DNA of 64,000 nucleotides from an uncultured Pseudomonadota bacterium (GTDB lineage: Bacteria > Pseudomonadota > Gammaproteobacteria > Steroidobacterales > Steroidobacteraceae), in assembly GCA_903828595.1 (NCBI GenBank), contig CAIKMS010000023.1, forward strand, positions 124,001 to 188,000, read 5' to 3'. The position numbers and the translations under genes are program-made. Below the pieces are notes generated by a model. The model was given only the letters and a program-made list of their open reading frames with translations. It searched no databases and was not told the DNA's origin. Positions 53,096-62,542 of this stretch are shown here, piece by piece (the first letter of the stretch is position 1; the number at the start of each line of letters is the position of its first letter).

Positions 53096-54865
53096 ATGAG
53101 TAAAATCAGACTACTGGTGGCGACGTCCTTGCTCGCGGTTGCGCCTACGGTGGGCGCATCGAATGCCGACGCGATCTGGTTCGGTGGTCCTGTTATCACC
53201 ATGAATGACAAAGCGCCCTCCGCGCAGGCTGTTGCCGTAAAGAACGGTAAGATCGTGGCCGTCGGCAGCCGCAAGGCGGTTTTTGCCAGCCAAAAGGGCG
53301 CTTCGACTCAACTGATTGACCTGAAGGGACACACGCTGTTGCCGGGCTTTGTCGATGCGCACAGCCACCTCACCGGTGTCGGACTGCAGGCTGTTGCCGC
53401 CAACCTCCTCTCGCCGCCCGATGGGCCGGTAAAGTCCATTCCACAACTGCAGCAGGTCTTGCGCGATTACATCGCTGCCACCCCGAAGGTTCGTGAGTGG
53501 GGTGTGGTCTTGGGCATGAACTATGACGACTCTCAGCTGGCCGAACAGCGCAATCCCACCCGCCAAGAACTCGACGCAGTCGCCACCGATATTCCCATCG
53601 TCATCGTCCATCAGTCCGGACACCTCGCCGTGATGAACAGCGCTGGCCTTGCGAAGGTGGGCATCACCGCCGACACGACCAATCCGGAAGGCGGCGTAAT
53701 TAAGCGGGAGGCGGACGGCAAGACGCCAAGCGGCGTTCTCGAGGAACTCGCGCACTTTGCCTACACGCCTAAGCTTTTACCGAAGATCAACGCCGCTCAG
53801 GCCTTTGCGTTGATTGAGGCAGGGCAAAATATTTATCTCGCCAACGGCTTCACCACCGCTCAGGAAGGCCGTGCCAGTGCGGGCACCACCACCGGACTAC
53901 GGGCTGCGGCCAACGCGGGCAAGTTAAAGATCGATGTGGTCGACTACACCGATTTGGCGGACACGAAAGAGCAGATTAGGACTGAAGACTCCGTCGAGTC
54001 GTTGGCAGATCCCGATCCCGCGGCCAAAACGGATCCCAAAGCCATCGAAATTTCCAAGCAGTACAGCAACCGCTTTCGCGTGGGCGCCGTAAAACTCACG
54101 CTCGATGGTTCGCCACAGGGCCGTACCGCCTGGTTTACCACGCCCTACTACAAGGTGCCTGAGGGTCAGAAAGCTGACTATGCAGGCTATCCGTCCTTCC
54201 CTAACGAGGCGGATGTGCAGGGTTACATCGACACGGCGTACAAAAATAACTGGCAGGTTATCGTGCACGCCAATGGCGATGCGGCGATCGATCAGTTGAT
54301 TCGTACGCTCGGATCAGCCCAACAAAAATACGGCGCGGGCGATCGTCGCCCTGTACTGATCCACGGCCAGTATCTTCGCGCCGATCAGATCCCGCAGCTA
54401 AAACGACTCGGTGTCATTCCCTCGCTGTATCCGATGCACACGTTTTACTGGGGCGACTGGCATCGTCAGACGGTGGCCGGCCCTGCGCGCGCCGAGTTTA
54501 TTTCACCGGTCGGTTCGGTGCTGCGTGATGGCATGAAATTCACCATCCATTCGGACGCACCGGTTACCTTCCCGAATTCGATGCGCATCCTGGATTCTGC
54601 CGTCAACCGGACTACGCGCACCGGCTATGTGCTGGGTCCTAAGGAGCGCCTTTCGCCGCTGCAGGCACTGCACGCGATGACGATCTGGCCGGCCTACCAG
54701 TATTTTGAGGAAGCCAGTAAAGGCTCACTCGAAGTGGGTAAGCGCGCTGACCTCGTGGTTCTGTCCGGCAATCCACTCACCGTACCAAGCGCAACGCTGA
54801 AAGATTTGAAAGTGCTGGAAACCATCAAGGATGGCCACACGGTCTTTCTGGCTGAAACGCACTAA
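53096..54865 (+). CDS. Exported amidohydrolase, YtcJ-like (amidohydro_3)
   Basis: The product is 589 aa with a signal peptide (cleavage near VGAS, residues 20-22), probably periplasmic. The metal-dependent hydrolase motif LLPGFVDAHSHLTG (about residues 80-95) gives two His ligands. Further metal-site candidates are VIVHQSGH, VIVHANGDAA and FTIHSDAPVTFP. C-terminal SLEVGKRADLVVLSGNPL is the usual composite-sheet signature. ATG 53096 lies 8 bases after GGAG; GTG 53087 and ATG 53090 overlap that SD. Leucine TTA codons are rare here (about two), unlike in most of the window. It is followed by a TonB-dependent receptor, suggesting uptake and breakdown of an amide or cyclic substrate. Confidence 0.92.
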   Translation: MSKIRLLVATSLLAVAPTVGASNADAIWFGGPVITMNDKAPSAQAVAVKNGKIVAVGSRKAVFASQKGASTQLIDLKGHTLLPGFVDAHSHLTGVGLQAVAANLLSPPDGPVKSIPQLQQVLRDYIAATPKVREWGVVLGMNYDDSQLAEQRNPTRQELDAVATDIPIVIVHQSGHLAVMNSAGLAKVGITADTTNPEGGVIKREADGKTPSGVLEELAHFAYTPKLLPKINAAQAFALIEAGQNIYLANGFTTAQEGRASAGTTTGLRAAANAGKLKIDVVDYTDLADTKEQIRTEDSVESLADPDPAAKTDPKAIEISKQYSNRFRVGAVKLTLDGSPQGRTAWFTTPYYKVPEGQKADYAGYPSFPNEADVQGYIDTAYKNNWQVIVHANGDAAIDQLIRTLGSAQQKYGAGDRRPVLIHGQYLRADQIPQLKRLGVIPSLYPMHTFYWGDWHRQTVAGPARAEFISPVGSVLRDGMKFTIHSDAPVTFPNSMRILDSAVNRTTRTGYVLGPKERLSPLQALHAMTIWPAYQYFEEASKGSLEVGKRADLVVLSGNPLTVPSATLKDLKVLETIKDGHTVFLAETH

Positions 54866-54880
54866 AACGACGGGAGCAAT

Positions 54881-54903
54881 CGGACCCTGAACATCAGGGT
54901 CCG
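54881..54903 (+). terminator. Hairpin after the amidohydrolase
   Basis: A perfect 10-bp stem CGGACCCTGA / TCAGGGTCCG with loop ACA lies 15 bases after the stop. There is no T-tract. Confidence 0.6.
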
Positions 54904-55370
54904 ACATCAAAGTCCGGCACGACGAGCACTCGCTCCTAGCTGACCGCATAGTTAAGAAAACTCCGATAACCGCACCTACCCGGCGTATCTGAACACCCGC
55001 GCGACCTGTGGCTGCCAACGTTTAGGTGGCTGGATTAAGTAGGCGCCCCACATCATGGCGTTCAACCTCCCATGAGTGAGCAAACGCTAATACGCCTTCA
55101 ACCGCTTAAGTCCCGCGCCTTGAGATTGATCGGGCTAACGCAAGACGCTGCGTGCTGTGTTGTCTTTTACTGGGCTGTGTCCAATACAAAGTTGGCCATC
55201 ACGTGCCTTAGGCACCGGAGAACCAGGAACGGCTGCGCATGAGGCAACCGCGTGACGAAAATCGGCCGCAACGCACCATCAGAAATTTGTGACAGTACAG
55301 TTTCTGGTATGTAAAGATTCGGCGGCTTTCATTGCGCCAATAAAAAATTCGTACGTGGGGAGTCAACGAA
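54904..55370. other. Intergenic region before the TonB-dependent receptor
   Basis: A gap of more than 460 bp without a supportable ORF. It ends in an AT-richer segment (55285-55350) where the receptor promoter probably lies, and with GGGGAG, the receptor SD. No palindromic operator was recognised. Confidence 0.4.
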
Positions 55371-58181
55371 GTGAGCTGTGTGTCTACCGCTACCCAGGCC
55401 TATCGCCGCTGGTCAATCATCCTACTGGCCTCATCGACTTTGCTGGCGGGAACCGCCTTAGCTCAGGATAAAGCTAAAGCCAAAACCACGGACACACTCG
55501 ATGAGATCGTAGTGACCGGTTCGTTGATCCCACAATCCAAGGTGGAAACGGCCACACCCGTCGTGGTGATCTCCAGTGCCGACCTGGAGGCACGGGGCTT
55601 TGCAACGATCGCCGATGCTCTGCAACAGGCCTCGTTCTCCACCGGATCCGTGCAAGGCGCACAGTTCTCCAACGGGTTTACTCAGGGCGCGAAGACGCTG
55701 AGCATGTTTGGCTTGTCACCCAGTTACGTGAAGTACCTGATCGACGGCCTGCCGATGACGGACTATCCCGCGCTGTATAACGGCACCGATACGTTCACCA
55801 GCATTGGCGGTATTCCGATGTCGCTCGTCGAACGTATCGACATCCTGCCAGGCGGACAGTCCTCTTTGTACGGATCCGACGCCATCGCCGGCGTAGTAAA
55901 CATCATTCTGAAGAAAAACATCGATGGCCTAGCTGCAGACCTGCGGGTAGGCGGTACCAGTCACGGCGGTGGTACCGAGAAGACTCTAGCGATCTCCGAC
56001 GGCTTTGAATTCGGCAAGTTCAAGATCATGGGCGGTCTGCAATACGACAACACCCAACCGATCTGGGGTTATCAGCGAGATATCACGTCGAACTATTTTG
56101 CCAACGGCACTACGCCACAGACGGCTGAACGAGACTTCCTCGTTCGTGGCCTGTTTGGTCCGAATGGTGACGGTAATAACGCCTACTATTTTAGCGACCC
56201 GGCTAATTGCGCCAACGTGAGCGGACTGTTTGGTGGCTCGGTTAAATTGGCAACGCGCCCCAACCGTGGAAGCTATTGCGGTACTACCAAAGCCGGCTAT
56301 TACACCATCAATAACGGCTCAGAAAACTATGAAGGTTATGGGCGTCTGACCTATCAGGCCAATGCTCACGCCGAGCTGTATGCCGATTTTCTGGCCAGCC
56401 ACGATTACACGTACTTCTCCAACGGTACTGGCGCTTTTAGCACGACCTATGTCAGCAACCAGTTCAGCAATTTTTACGACCCGAATCTGCAGGACTTAAT
56501 CAACGTCCAGCACATCTTCGCACCGGAAGAGGCCGGTAACTTGGCCGGAACCTACTCCAGCACGCTCAGCAAAGCCTGGCGGGGTTCCATCGGCGCACGC
56601 GGTGCCATCACGGGTGACTGGACCTATGATGTGAGCGCAACCTATAACGAGCAGCGCCTGACAGAAACATCCTTTGTTCAGCTAACCAAGCAGATCAATG
56701 ATTTTTTTGCGCCGATCTTCGGCACCGATTTGGGACCCGATCCGCAAGGCTATGGCGTGTCGACCTTTACGCCGAACTATGCGGCGTTTTACAAGCCGGT
56801 AACGCCCGCTCAGTACGCGGCGTTTAGCGGTACGTTTAACAATCACTCGGTATCCGAAAACACCTTGTTCCGCGGGCAACTAACCAACCCGTCGGTCTTC
56901 AAGCTGCCAGGCGGTGATGCCGGTATCGCCTTGGTGGCGGAGGCCGGTCGCCAGAGCTGGAGATACAACCCAGATCCTGGCTTTGCCAACAACAATTTCT
57001 ACGGCTACACCTCATCCGGTGCCTCAGCTGGTGATCGCACCCGTTCGGCCGTAACCACTGAGTTGCGGCTGCCTGTAATTGACATGCTGACCTTCACGGC
57101 CTCGGGTCGCTACGATAATTACAAGCTGTCAGATTCCAGCGTATCCAAACCCACCTATAACTTAGGACTGGAATTTCGTCCCATGCGCACTCTGCTCGCC
57201 AGAGCGCGTTTTGGTACGGCGTTTAAGGCCCCTACCCTGTCCGATCAATACCAAGGGATCAGCGGCTTTTATACCAGCGTGACGGACTACTGGCAGTGTT
57301 CGGTTGCCGGCTACACAGGCACCAATCTCGCCAACTGCCCCTACCCGTCGGGCGGTTCTGTGTTCGGCCAGACCTCCGGTAACACGCATCTTCAATCTAT
57401 TAATGCCAAGGTGTGGAATGCAGGGCTTGTCTGGGCGCCGATTGATCGCCTGTCAATCGACGCCGACTTCCTGCATTGGCAGATCGACAACGAAGTCAGC
57501 CAGCAAAGCACCGATCAGTTGCTGCGCACAGAGGCTTCGTGCCGATTGGGTCAACTGTCAATCACCTCGCCTACCTGTGTTGCGGCTCTGGCACAGGTCA
57601 CACGCGATGCCACCAAACAGATCGTGTCTGTCTACACGCCAAAGGTGAACGTGTCACAGGAACAGGTGGATGCGTTTACCCTGACCGGTAATTACACGCT
57701 GCGTACCTCAAGCGCCGGTGACTTTCATTTTGAGCTGTCATGGACTGACATGCTCAAGCACCAGTACCAACAATATGCAGGTGATCCGTTCATCAACGAT
57801 CTCACCAATCCGTACTACAGCACGGACTTTAAGTCGAAGGTAAACGGCTCAGCCTCGTGGGATAAGGACAAGTTCAGCACAACGGTGTACTTCTCACGCA
57901 ATGGTCGCACGCCGAATAATCTGGCTACGCTCTACGCGGAAGGTTACGCAACACCTAAGGCCGGTACGCTGGCGCCCTATACGCAGTTCAATCTTAATTT
58001 AGGGTACACCGTGACGCCGCAGTTGCGCGTATCGGCATCGATTGTGAACCTGCTCGATGCCATGCCACCGACGGATAACACCTACAACGGATTGTCCTCC
58101 CAGCCGTACAACGTGTTCAACTTTAACCCTTACGGTCGCAGCTTCCGTTTGGAGTTTAATTACACGGCGAACAAGCATTAG
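55371..58181 (+). CDS. TonB-dependent outer-membrane receptor
   Basis: The product is 936 aa. A signal peptide (cleavage ALA-QD at about residue 31) is followed by a TonB-box-like DTLDEIVVTGS (41-51), a plug domain (about residues 55-175; LLPGGQSSLYGSDAIAGVVNIILKK is its signature end) and a beta-barrel ending in FRLEFNYTANKH. The type resembles the large receptors of Xanthomonadales/Sphingomonadales that import peptides or carbohydrates. GTG 55371 has GGGGAG upstream with 9-base spacing. It lies between an amidohydrolase and an M13 peptidase, which suggests a peptide- or amide-type ligand. Confidence 0.95.
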   Translation: MSCVSTATQAYRRWSIILLASSTLLAGTALAQDKAKAKTTDTLDEIVVTGSLIPQSKVETATPVVVISSADLEARGFATIADALQQASFSTGSVQGAQFSNGFTQGAKTLSMFGLSPSYVKYLIDGLPMTDYPALYNGTDTFTSIGGIPMSLVERIDILPGGQSSLYGSDAIAGVVNIILKKNIDGLAADLRVGGTSHGGGTEKTLAISDGFEFGKFKIMGGLQYDNTQPIWGYQRDITSNYFANGTTPQTAERDFLVRGLFGPNGDGNNAYYFSDPANCANVSGLFGGSVKLATRPNRGSYCGTTKAGYYTINNGSENYEGYGRLTYQANAHAELYADFLASHDYTYFSNGTGAFSTTYVSNQFSNFYDPNLQDLINVQHIFAPEEAGNLAGTYSSTLSKAWRGSIGARGAITGDWTYDVSATYNEQRLTETSFVQLTKQINDFFAPIFGTDLGPDPQGYGVSTFTPNYAAFYKPVTPAQYAAFSGTFNNHSVSENTLFRGQLTNPSVFKLPGGDAGIALVAEAGRQSWRYNPDPGFANNNFYGYTSSGASAGDRTRSAVTTELRLPVIDMLTFTASGRYDNYKLSDSSVSKPTYNLGLEFRPMRTLLARARFGTAFKAPTLSDQYQGISGFYTSVTDYWQCSVAGYTGTNLANCPYPSGGSVFGQTSGNTHLQSINAKVWNAGLVWAPIDRLSIDADFLHWQIDNEVSQQSTDQLLRTEASCRLGQLSITSPTCVAALAQVTRDATKQIVSVYTPKVNVSQEQVDAFTLTGNYTLRTSSAGDFHFELSWTDMLKHQYQQYAGDPFINDLTNPYYSTDFKSKVNGSASWDKDKFSTTVYFSRNGRTPNNLATLYAEGYATPKAGTLAPYTQFNLNLGYTVTPQLRVSASIVNLLDAMPPTDNTYNGLSSQPYNVFNFNPYGRSFRLEFNYTANKH

Positions 58182-58227
58182 TCTCATCACGGCTGAGCGC
58201 ACGGCTGAACGCTAAGCGATCGAATCA

Positions 58228-58257
58228 CTCATCACCGGCAGACCGCCGGTGATGAGC
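58228..58257 (+). terminator. Hairpin after the TonB-dependent receptor
   Basis: A perfect 12-bp stem CTCATCACCGGC / GCCGGTGATGAG with loop AGACC lies 47 bases after the stop. There is no T-tract on the plus strand. Confidence 0.65.
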
Positions 58258-58418
58258 CATTCGCAAAAAAGTACCCGATAAAACACCACCCCGCCCACGC
58301 GAAACCTCGCCTGATACAGCCATTTGCGGCTAAGATGCGGTCTTATGATGTGCCCAGACCTTGTTTTGCGTAGGTCACGCTTAAAGGTATAGCCCGCCCC
58401 TTTTTTGGAGTCTTTAGA

Positions 58419-60482
58419 ATGAAGGCAATCACGCTGAGTCTTTGCTTAAGTTTGGCTGTAATGGTCAGTGCCCACGGCGAGGCATCCGATCAGCAGCCTG
58501 ACGCTCAGACACCTCTCACCGCCCTGCCGTATCTGCCCTCGCTGGATGTGCAGTCGATGGACCCTACAGCCGATGCCTGCGTTGATTTCTATCAGTATGC
58601 TTGCGGGGGCTGGATGGCCCGCAACCCCATCCCGGCTGATCGGGCCTCCTGGTCGGTCTATGAAAAGCTGACGGCCGACAATGAACGCTTCTTGTGGGGC
58701 ATCTTACTAAGCCTCTCGCCCGGCACGCCACGCAGCGCCCCTCAGCAAAAAATCGGTGATCATTTCGCGGCCTGCATGGATGAGTCGGCGGTGGATGCCC
58801 GCGGTGCAAAGCCCCTGCAGCCGGTGCTCACAGCCATTGATGGGATTAAGCGTCGAGGCGAGGTGGCCGCGGTTCTGGCCACTATGCAGTTGGATATACC
58901 CAATCAATATGCGTTTTTTGGCTTTGGTGCGGACCAGGATCTAAGCGACTCGGCCCAACAAATTGCCTTTGTGGGTGCAGGTGGGCTGGGTCTACCCGAC
59001 CGTGATTACTACACCGATGCTGATGCCAAAATGCAAAAGCTGCGTGCCTCCTATATAAAGCACGTCACCACAGTGCTGGAGCTTTCCGGCACCCAGCCAG
59101 CGCAGGCGGCACGCGATGCAGCCAGCATCATGAAGCTGGAAACGGAACTCGCTAAGGCCTCGCTGACCCGCGTGGAACGGCGAGATCCATACCAACTTTT
59201 TCACAAGCTGTCCGATAAGCAGCTACGCGAGCTCACGCCATCGTTTGACTGGGACGCGTATTTTGCGCTGCTGCAGGTGCCAGACACCAAGACGTTTAAC
59301 GTCACTGAGCCAAAGTTCATGAAGGCGTTTGATCAGGCACTGCGCAACACTCCATTGCCGGTGCTCAAAGCCTACCTTCGCTGGCATGCCATTCGCGCGG
59401 CCAGCCCGTACTTAAACTCAGCTTTAGTGAACGCGCGCTTTGATTTTTATTCCAAAGAACTGCGCGGCGTACCTACCCTCGCTCCTCGTTGGAAGCGCTG
59501 CGTGAACCTGGTTGATGAACAACTTGGCGATGCCTTGGGTGCGGAGTTTGTCGCGCGCGCCTTCAGTGCCGAATTAAAGGCCAGCACGTTAACGTTGGCC
59601 CGACAGATCGAATCAGAGATGCACGATACGATTGAATCCTTAGACTGGATGAGCAAACCGACCAAGGTCAAAGCTCAGGAAAAGCTTGCCGAGATCGTCA
59701 ACAAAATCGGCTATCCGGATCACTGGCGTGATTATTCCAGCATCGATATCAAAGCCGATGACTTTTTTGCCAACGTAGTGGGCGCTAACCGATTCGAGGT
59801 GCGCCGCAATTTGAACAAAATTGGCCATCCGGTGGATCGCACCGAGTGGGGTATGACTCCACCAACCGTGAACGCCTATTACAGCCCGCAAATGAATGAC
59901 ATTAACTTTCCGGCCGGCGTCTTACAGCCCCCGTTGTTTGATCCTAAGATGGATGCGGCCCCCAATTACGGCAACACCGGTGGCACGGTAGGGCACGAGT
60001 TAACGCACGGCTTTGATGACGAGGGACGCCAGTTTGATGCCAAGGGCAACCTGCACGACTGGTGGGCTGAGTCTGACGCTAAAGAGTTTGCCGACCGCGC
60101 GCAGTGTGTTGTTGATCAGTACGCCGAGTACGTGGTGGTCGATGACATTCATATCAACAGCCGCCTGACGCTTGGTGAGGATATTGCTGATCTGGGAGGG
60201 CTGGTGCTGTCCTATGCGGCTTGGCGGCACTCGCTCGGTGACCTGACCCCACCGGCTGCGGATGGGTTAACTGGCGAGCAGCGCTTCTTTGTGGGTAACG
60301 CGCAGTGGGCGTGTGAAAACAACCGTCCTGAAATCCTGCGTCTGCACGCTAAGACGGATCCGCACTCCCCCGGCCGATACCGTGTGAACGGCTTGGTGCC
60401 CAACATGCCGGAATTCGCGGCGGCCTTTGGCTGTAAGTCTGGCCAGCCGATGGTGCGCGATAAACGCTGCCGTGTTTGGTAG
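58419..60482 (+). CDS. M13-family zinc metallopeptidase (PepO/neprilysin-like)
   Basis: The product is 687 aa, exported (signal peptide about residues 1-22), and cleaves oligopeptides. The N-terminal M13 domain begins DACVDFYQYACGGWMARNPIP. The zinc motif VGHELTHGFDDEGRQFD (HExxH near residue 525) and the third ligand region GEDIADLGGL (near 587) are intact, and the protein ends in the M13 hallmark CRVW. Conserved substrate-binding NAYY (about residue 485) is present. ATG 58419 has GGAG 9 bases upstream. It is co-directional with the receptor but separated by a hairpin and 237 bp. Confidence 0.96.
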   Translation: MKAITLSLCLSLAVMVSAHGEASDQQPDAQTPLTALPYLPSLDVQSMDPTADACVDFYQYACGGWMARNPIPADRASWSVYEKLTADNERFLWGILLSLSPGTPRSAPQQKIGDHFAACMDESAVDARGAKPLQPVLTAIDGIKRRGEVAAVLATMQLDIPNQYAFFGFGADQDLSDSAQQIAFVGAGGLGLPDRDYYTDADAKMQKLRASYIKHVTTVLELSGTQPAQAARDAASIMKLETELAKASLTRVERRDPYQLFHKLSDKQLRELTPSFDWDAYFALLQVPDTKTFNVTEPKFMKAFDQALRNTPLPVLKAYLRWHAIRAASPYLNSALVNARFDFYSKELRGVPTLAPRWKRCVNLVDEQLGDALGAEFVARAFSAELKASTLTLARQIESEMHDTIESLDWMSKPTKVKAQEKLAEIVNKIGYPDHWRDYSSIDIKADDFFANVVGANRFEVRRNLNKIGHPVDRTEWGMTPPTVNAYYSPQMNDINFPAGVLQPPLFDPKMDAAPNYGNTGGTVGHELTHGFDDEGRQFDAKGNLHDWWAESDAKEFADRAQCVVDQYAEYVVVDDIHINSRLTLGEDIADLGGLVLSYAAWRHSLGDLTPPAADGLTGEQRFFVGNAQWACENNRPEILRLHAKTDPHSPGRYRVNGLVPNMPEFAAAFGCKSGQPMVRDKRCRVW

Positions 60483-60597
60483 TTGCATGAAGCGTCTACG
60501 CTGATAGCCCCGGTGCGGTGAGCGTTGGCCAGTGCAGGCCCACGCTCAGACGGGGGCTTAAGAGGCGTACCATTAAAGCTTCAACGCAGCGAGTGCC

Positions 60598-61152
60598 TTA
60601 CCATCCCTGACTGCCGGGCACGCCCTTGAAAGGTCCCACTAGCTCGGGGGTAATCCAACCGCCATAGAACCCGCCGGGTTGAGGCAATACCGGGTGACCC
60701 GCCACCGTGCATTGCAGCGGTGCGGGGTAAAAGGCTACGTAATCAGTTAATTCACTGGCACCGTCAAAGGGTTGGGGATAACTCCAACCCACACGGTCCA
60801 GTCGATTCACACCGTGAGCAAGTGACCAGTACCGGGCCGGGCCTTTCCACTCACACACCGAGCCTGCGCCCGCATCCTGGCACAGCGAGCGCTCCACATC
60901 GGACCAAGGCACGTAAATGGTCGGTGGATGGGCCGTCTCCAAAACGCGAAGTGCGCGAGAGGTCTTAGCAACCCGCAAGTTGCCCCAGCGAATTTCAACC
61001 TCGCGAGGTTCTATCTCGATACACGGCGGGCGTGGAAAGTCCCAAACCGAAACCTGGCCCGGGCCTGTTGGCTCGGCGAAGTCAGGGCGCGTATCACCGT
61101 GCCACTGCCAATGATCACGGGCTTTAGCAATCCAATTCGGCACATTCGTCAT
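60598..61152 (-). CDS. DUF427-domain protein
   Basis: The product is a 184-aa cytoplasmic protein of the DUF427 family (PF04248): RWGNLRVAKTSRALRVLETAHPPTIYVPWSDV, then CEWKGPARYWSL and VGWSYPQPFDGASELTDYVAFYP. The family has a compact beta-tent fold and no established biochemical role. ATG 61152 has GAGAG 6 bases upstream. It is transcribed alone, convergent with the M13 peptidase. Confidence 0.9.
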   Translation of the reverse strand: MTNVPNWIAKARDHWQWHGDTRPDFAEPTGPGQVSVWDFPRPPCIEIEPREVEIRWGNLRVAKTSRALRVLETAHPPTIYVPWSDVERSLCQDAGAGSVCEWKGPARYWSLAHGVNRLDRVGWSYPQPFDGASELTDYVAFYPAPLQCTVAGHPVLPQPGGFYGGWITPELVGPFKGVPGSQGW

Positions 61153-61286
61153 GGGCTACTCTCGCAAAGAGGCTTGATGACCCACCTTAGCGTGAGTCAG
61201 GGCCTATCGTAAACCTCAAGGCCTCTAACCGGCGCCACCAAGATCCGGGCGCAACCTGCCCCCTGACTCACGTTTATTGGCTCAAC

Positions 61287-61325
61287 TCAAACGCTCAAGT
61301 CAAACGCTCAAGTCAATGGCTCAAG
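61287..61325. repeat. Three 13-bp tandem repeats
   Basis: Two identical units TCAAACGCTCAAG and a third TCAATGGCTCAAG lie head to tail in the gap between the SYLF and DUF427 genes. Confidence 0.85.
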
Positions 61326-61343
61326 GCTGCTCAGCGGTTAGTT

Positions 61344-61922
61344 TCAGCGCCCTAAGGGTGTGTAAGAGAACTTTTGGCCGCCAAGGGTGGCCTGATACAT
61401 CAGGCCACCCTTGGCGATCGTAAAGACGGCCACCCCGTGCTGATATCCGCCCGCGGTGGTGGCATTACTTTGTCCGCCACTGGCCGCCGCATCCGTGCCG
61501 TTGGTGCCGGCACTGACCGAGGCGGCGGCTGTAATCGCAATCGCGTTAACGTCAGCACCAAATTCAAAGTTACCCTTCTTAAAGTCATTCAAAGCGTTGC
61601 GATCCGCAAAGAAAATGATCTGGCTGTATTCCTCGGCTCCCACCTGAAAACCCACGCTTAATTGCGTCATCGTACTGCGCCCAACTAGTTTTCCGCGCTC
61701 ATAGACCTGTCCATGACCACGCGCGGCTCCCACACCGAAACCGGCCTTACCAATAGCCGGAAAAATGACATACCCGTAGCTATTAGAAAAATAGCTGGCG
61801 CTGCTACCCCCCCGCTTAAATAAGCTCACCGCCTCCTGATCACGTCCGCCGGCCATAGCGACGCTAGCAGCGAACAAAATCACTGTTGCGACCGTCAGTA
61901 AAATTCTTCCTAAACTTTTCAT
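61344..61922 (-). CDS. SYLF/YSC84-domain lipid-binding-like protein
   Basis: The product is a 192-aa exported protein with signal peptide MKSLGRILLTVATVILFAASVAMAG. The SYLF (PF04366) pattern is visible: FSNSYGYVIFPAIGKAGFGVGAARGHGQVYERGKLVGRSTMTQLSVGFQVGAEEYSQIIFF, then FEFGADVNAIAI and GVAVFTIAKGGLMYQATLGGQKF. ATG 61922 has GGGAG 7 bases upstream. The 20-bp conserved promoter motif lies about 142 bases upstream. The family binds phosphoinositides in eukaryotes; the bacterial role is unclear. Confidence 0.93.
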   Translation of the reverse strand: MKSLGRILLTVATVILFAASVAMAGGRDQEAVSLFKRGGSSASYFSNSYGYVIFPAIGKAGFGVGAARGHGQVYERGKLVGRSTMTQLSVGFQVGAEEYSQIIFFADRNALNDFKKGNFEFGADVNAIAITAAASVSAGTNGTDAAASGGQSNATTAGGYQHGVAVFTIAKGGLMYQATLGGQKFSYTPLGR

Positions 61923-62044
61923 GGATCTACTCCCACACAAGGGCTAGTTTTTCGCTGCCCCATTTCGGGGTCACCAGCGAGACTCGTTTATCTAAACTCA
62001 CCGAAATCTCAGCCTACGAATCTAACCCGTGTTGGGTTAAAGGG

Positions 62045-62083
62045 TAACTACTTACGCCAGCCTAATTTGCAACTGCTGCATCC
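62045..62083 (-). promoter_or_regulatory. Second copy of the conserved 20-bp promoter motif
   Basis: On the minus strand GGATGCAGCAGTTGCAAATT (62064-62083) contains TTGCAA (62067-62072), then 16 bases, then TAGTTA (62045-62050) as a weak -10. It differs at one base from 37523-37542. It precedes the SYLF gene, and on the other side the WXXGXW-motif gene is divergent. Confidence 0.5.
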
Positions 62084-62221
62084 CCAAACGTAGGTAATTG
62101 CCGAAATTCTCATCGAATTAATACCCCGCCCAAACCAGGTGTACTAGGCTTAAAACTCCTGATCCGTTTTTGCCAAAAAACTAAGAGCCAACAATTTTCA
62201 ACACATTGCTTGGAGATCGTC

Positions 62222-62542
62222 ATGAGTACACCGTCGCCCTTAAGCGCCAGCCAGGGAAACTTTGGCCGATCGAGTCTGCGGCTGGTCATCGCTCAGTACT
62301 CTGCTCGATGGTTCAAACAGTGGATCAAACGATCCAAACTAAAAGCAAATCCCGATACCGATTCGACAACTCAGCCCGAGTCTTGCGCTTTAGACAAGCC
62401 TCATTCGCCAGAGAACATCGAGCTATGGACGCCGGGCTACTGGGATTGCATGGCTGATGACGGCCAGTGGGTACCCGGCGGTTGGGTCGTTATCAAAACC
62501 GACGGCACTGAAGCATTCGTGTTAACCGACAACCTGCGCTAG
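62222..62542 (+). CDS. Small protein with WXXGXW-type motif
   Basis: The product is 106 aa. The C-terminal half has WTPGYWDCMADDGQWVPGGWV (about residues 68-88), two WxPGxW units resembling the WXXGXW repeat of envelope proteins. The N-terminal half is basic (SARWFKQWIKRSKLK) with no signal peptide. ATG 62222 has GGAG 7 bases upstream. The stop codon lies inside a perfect hairpin. Function unknown. Confidence 0.72.
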   Translation: MSTPSPLSASQGNFGRSSLRLVIAQYSARWFKQWIKRSKLKANPDTDSTTQPESCALDKPHSPENIELWTPGYWDCMADDGQWVPGGWVVIKTDGTEAFVLTDNLR

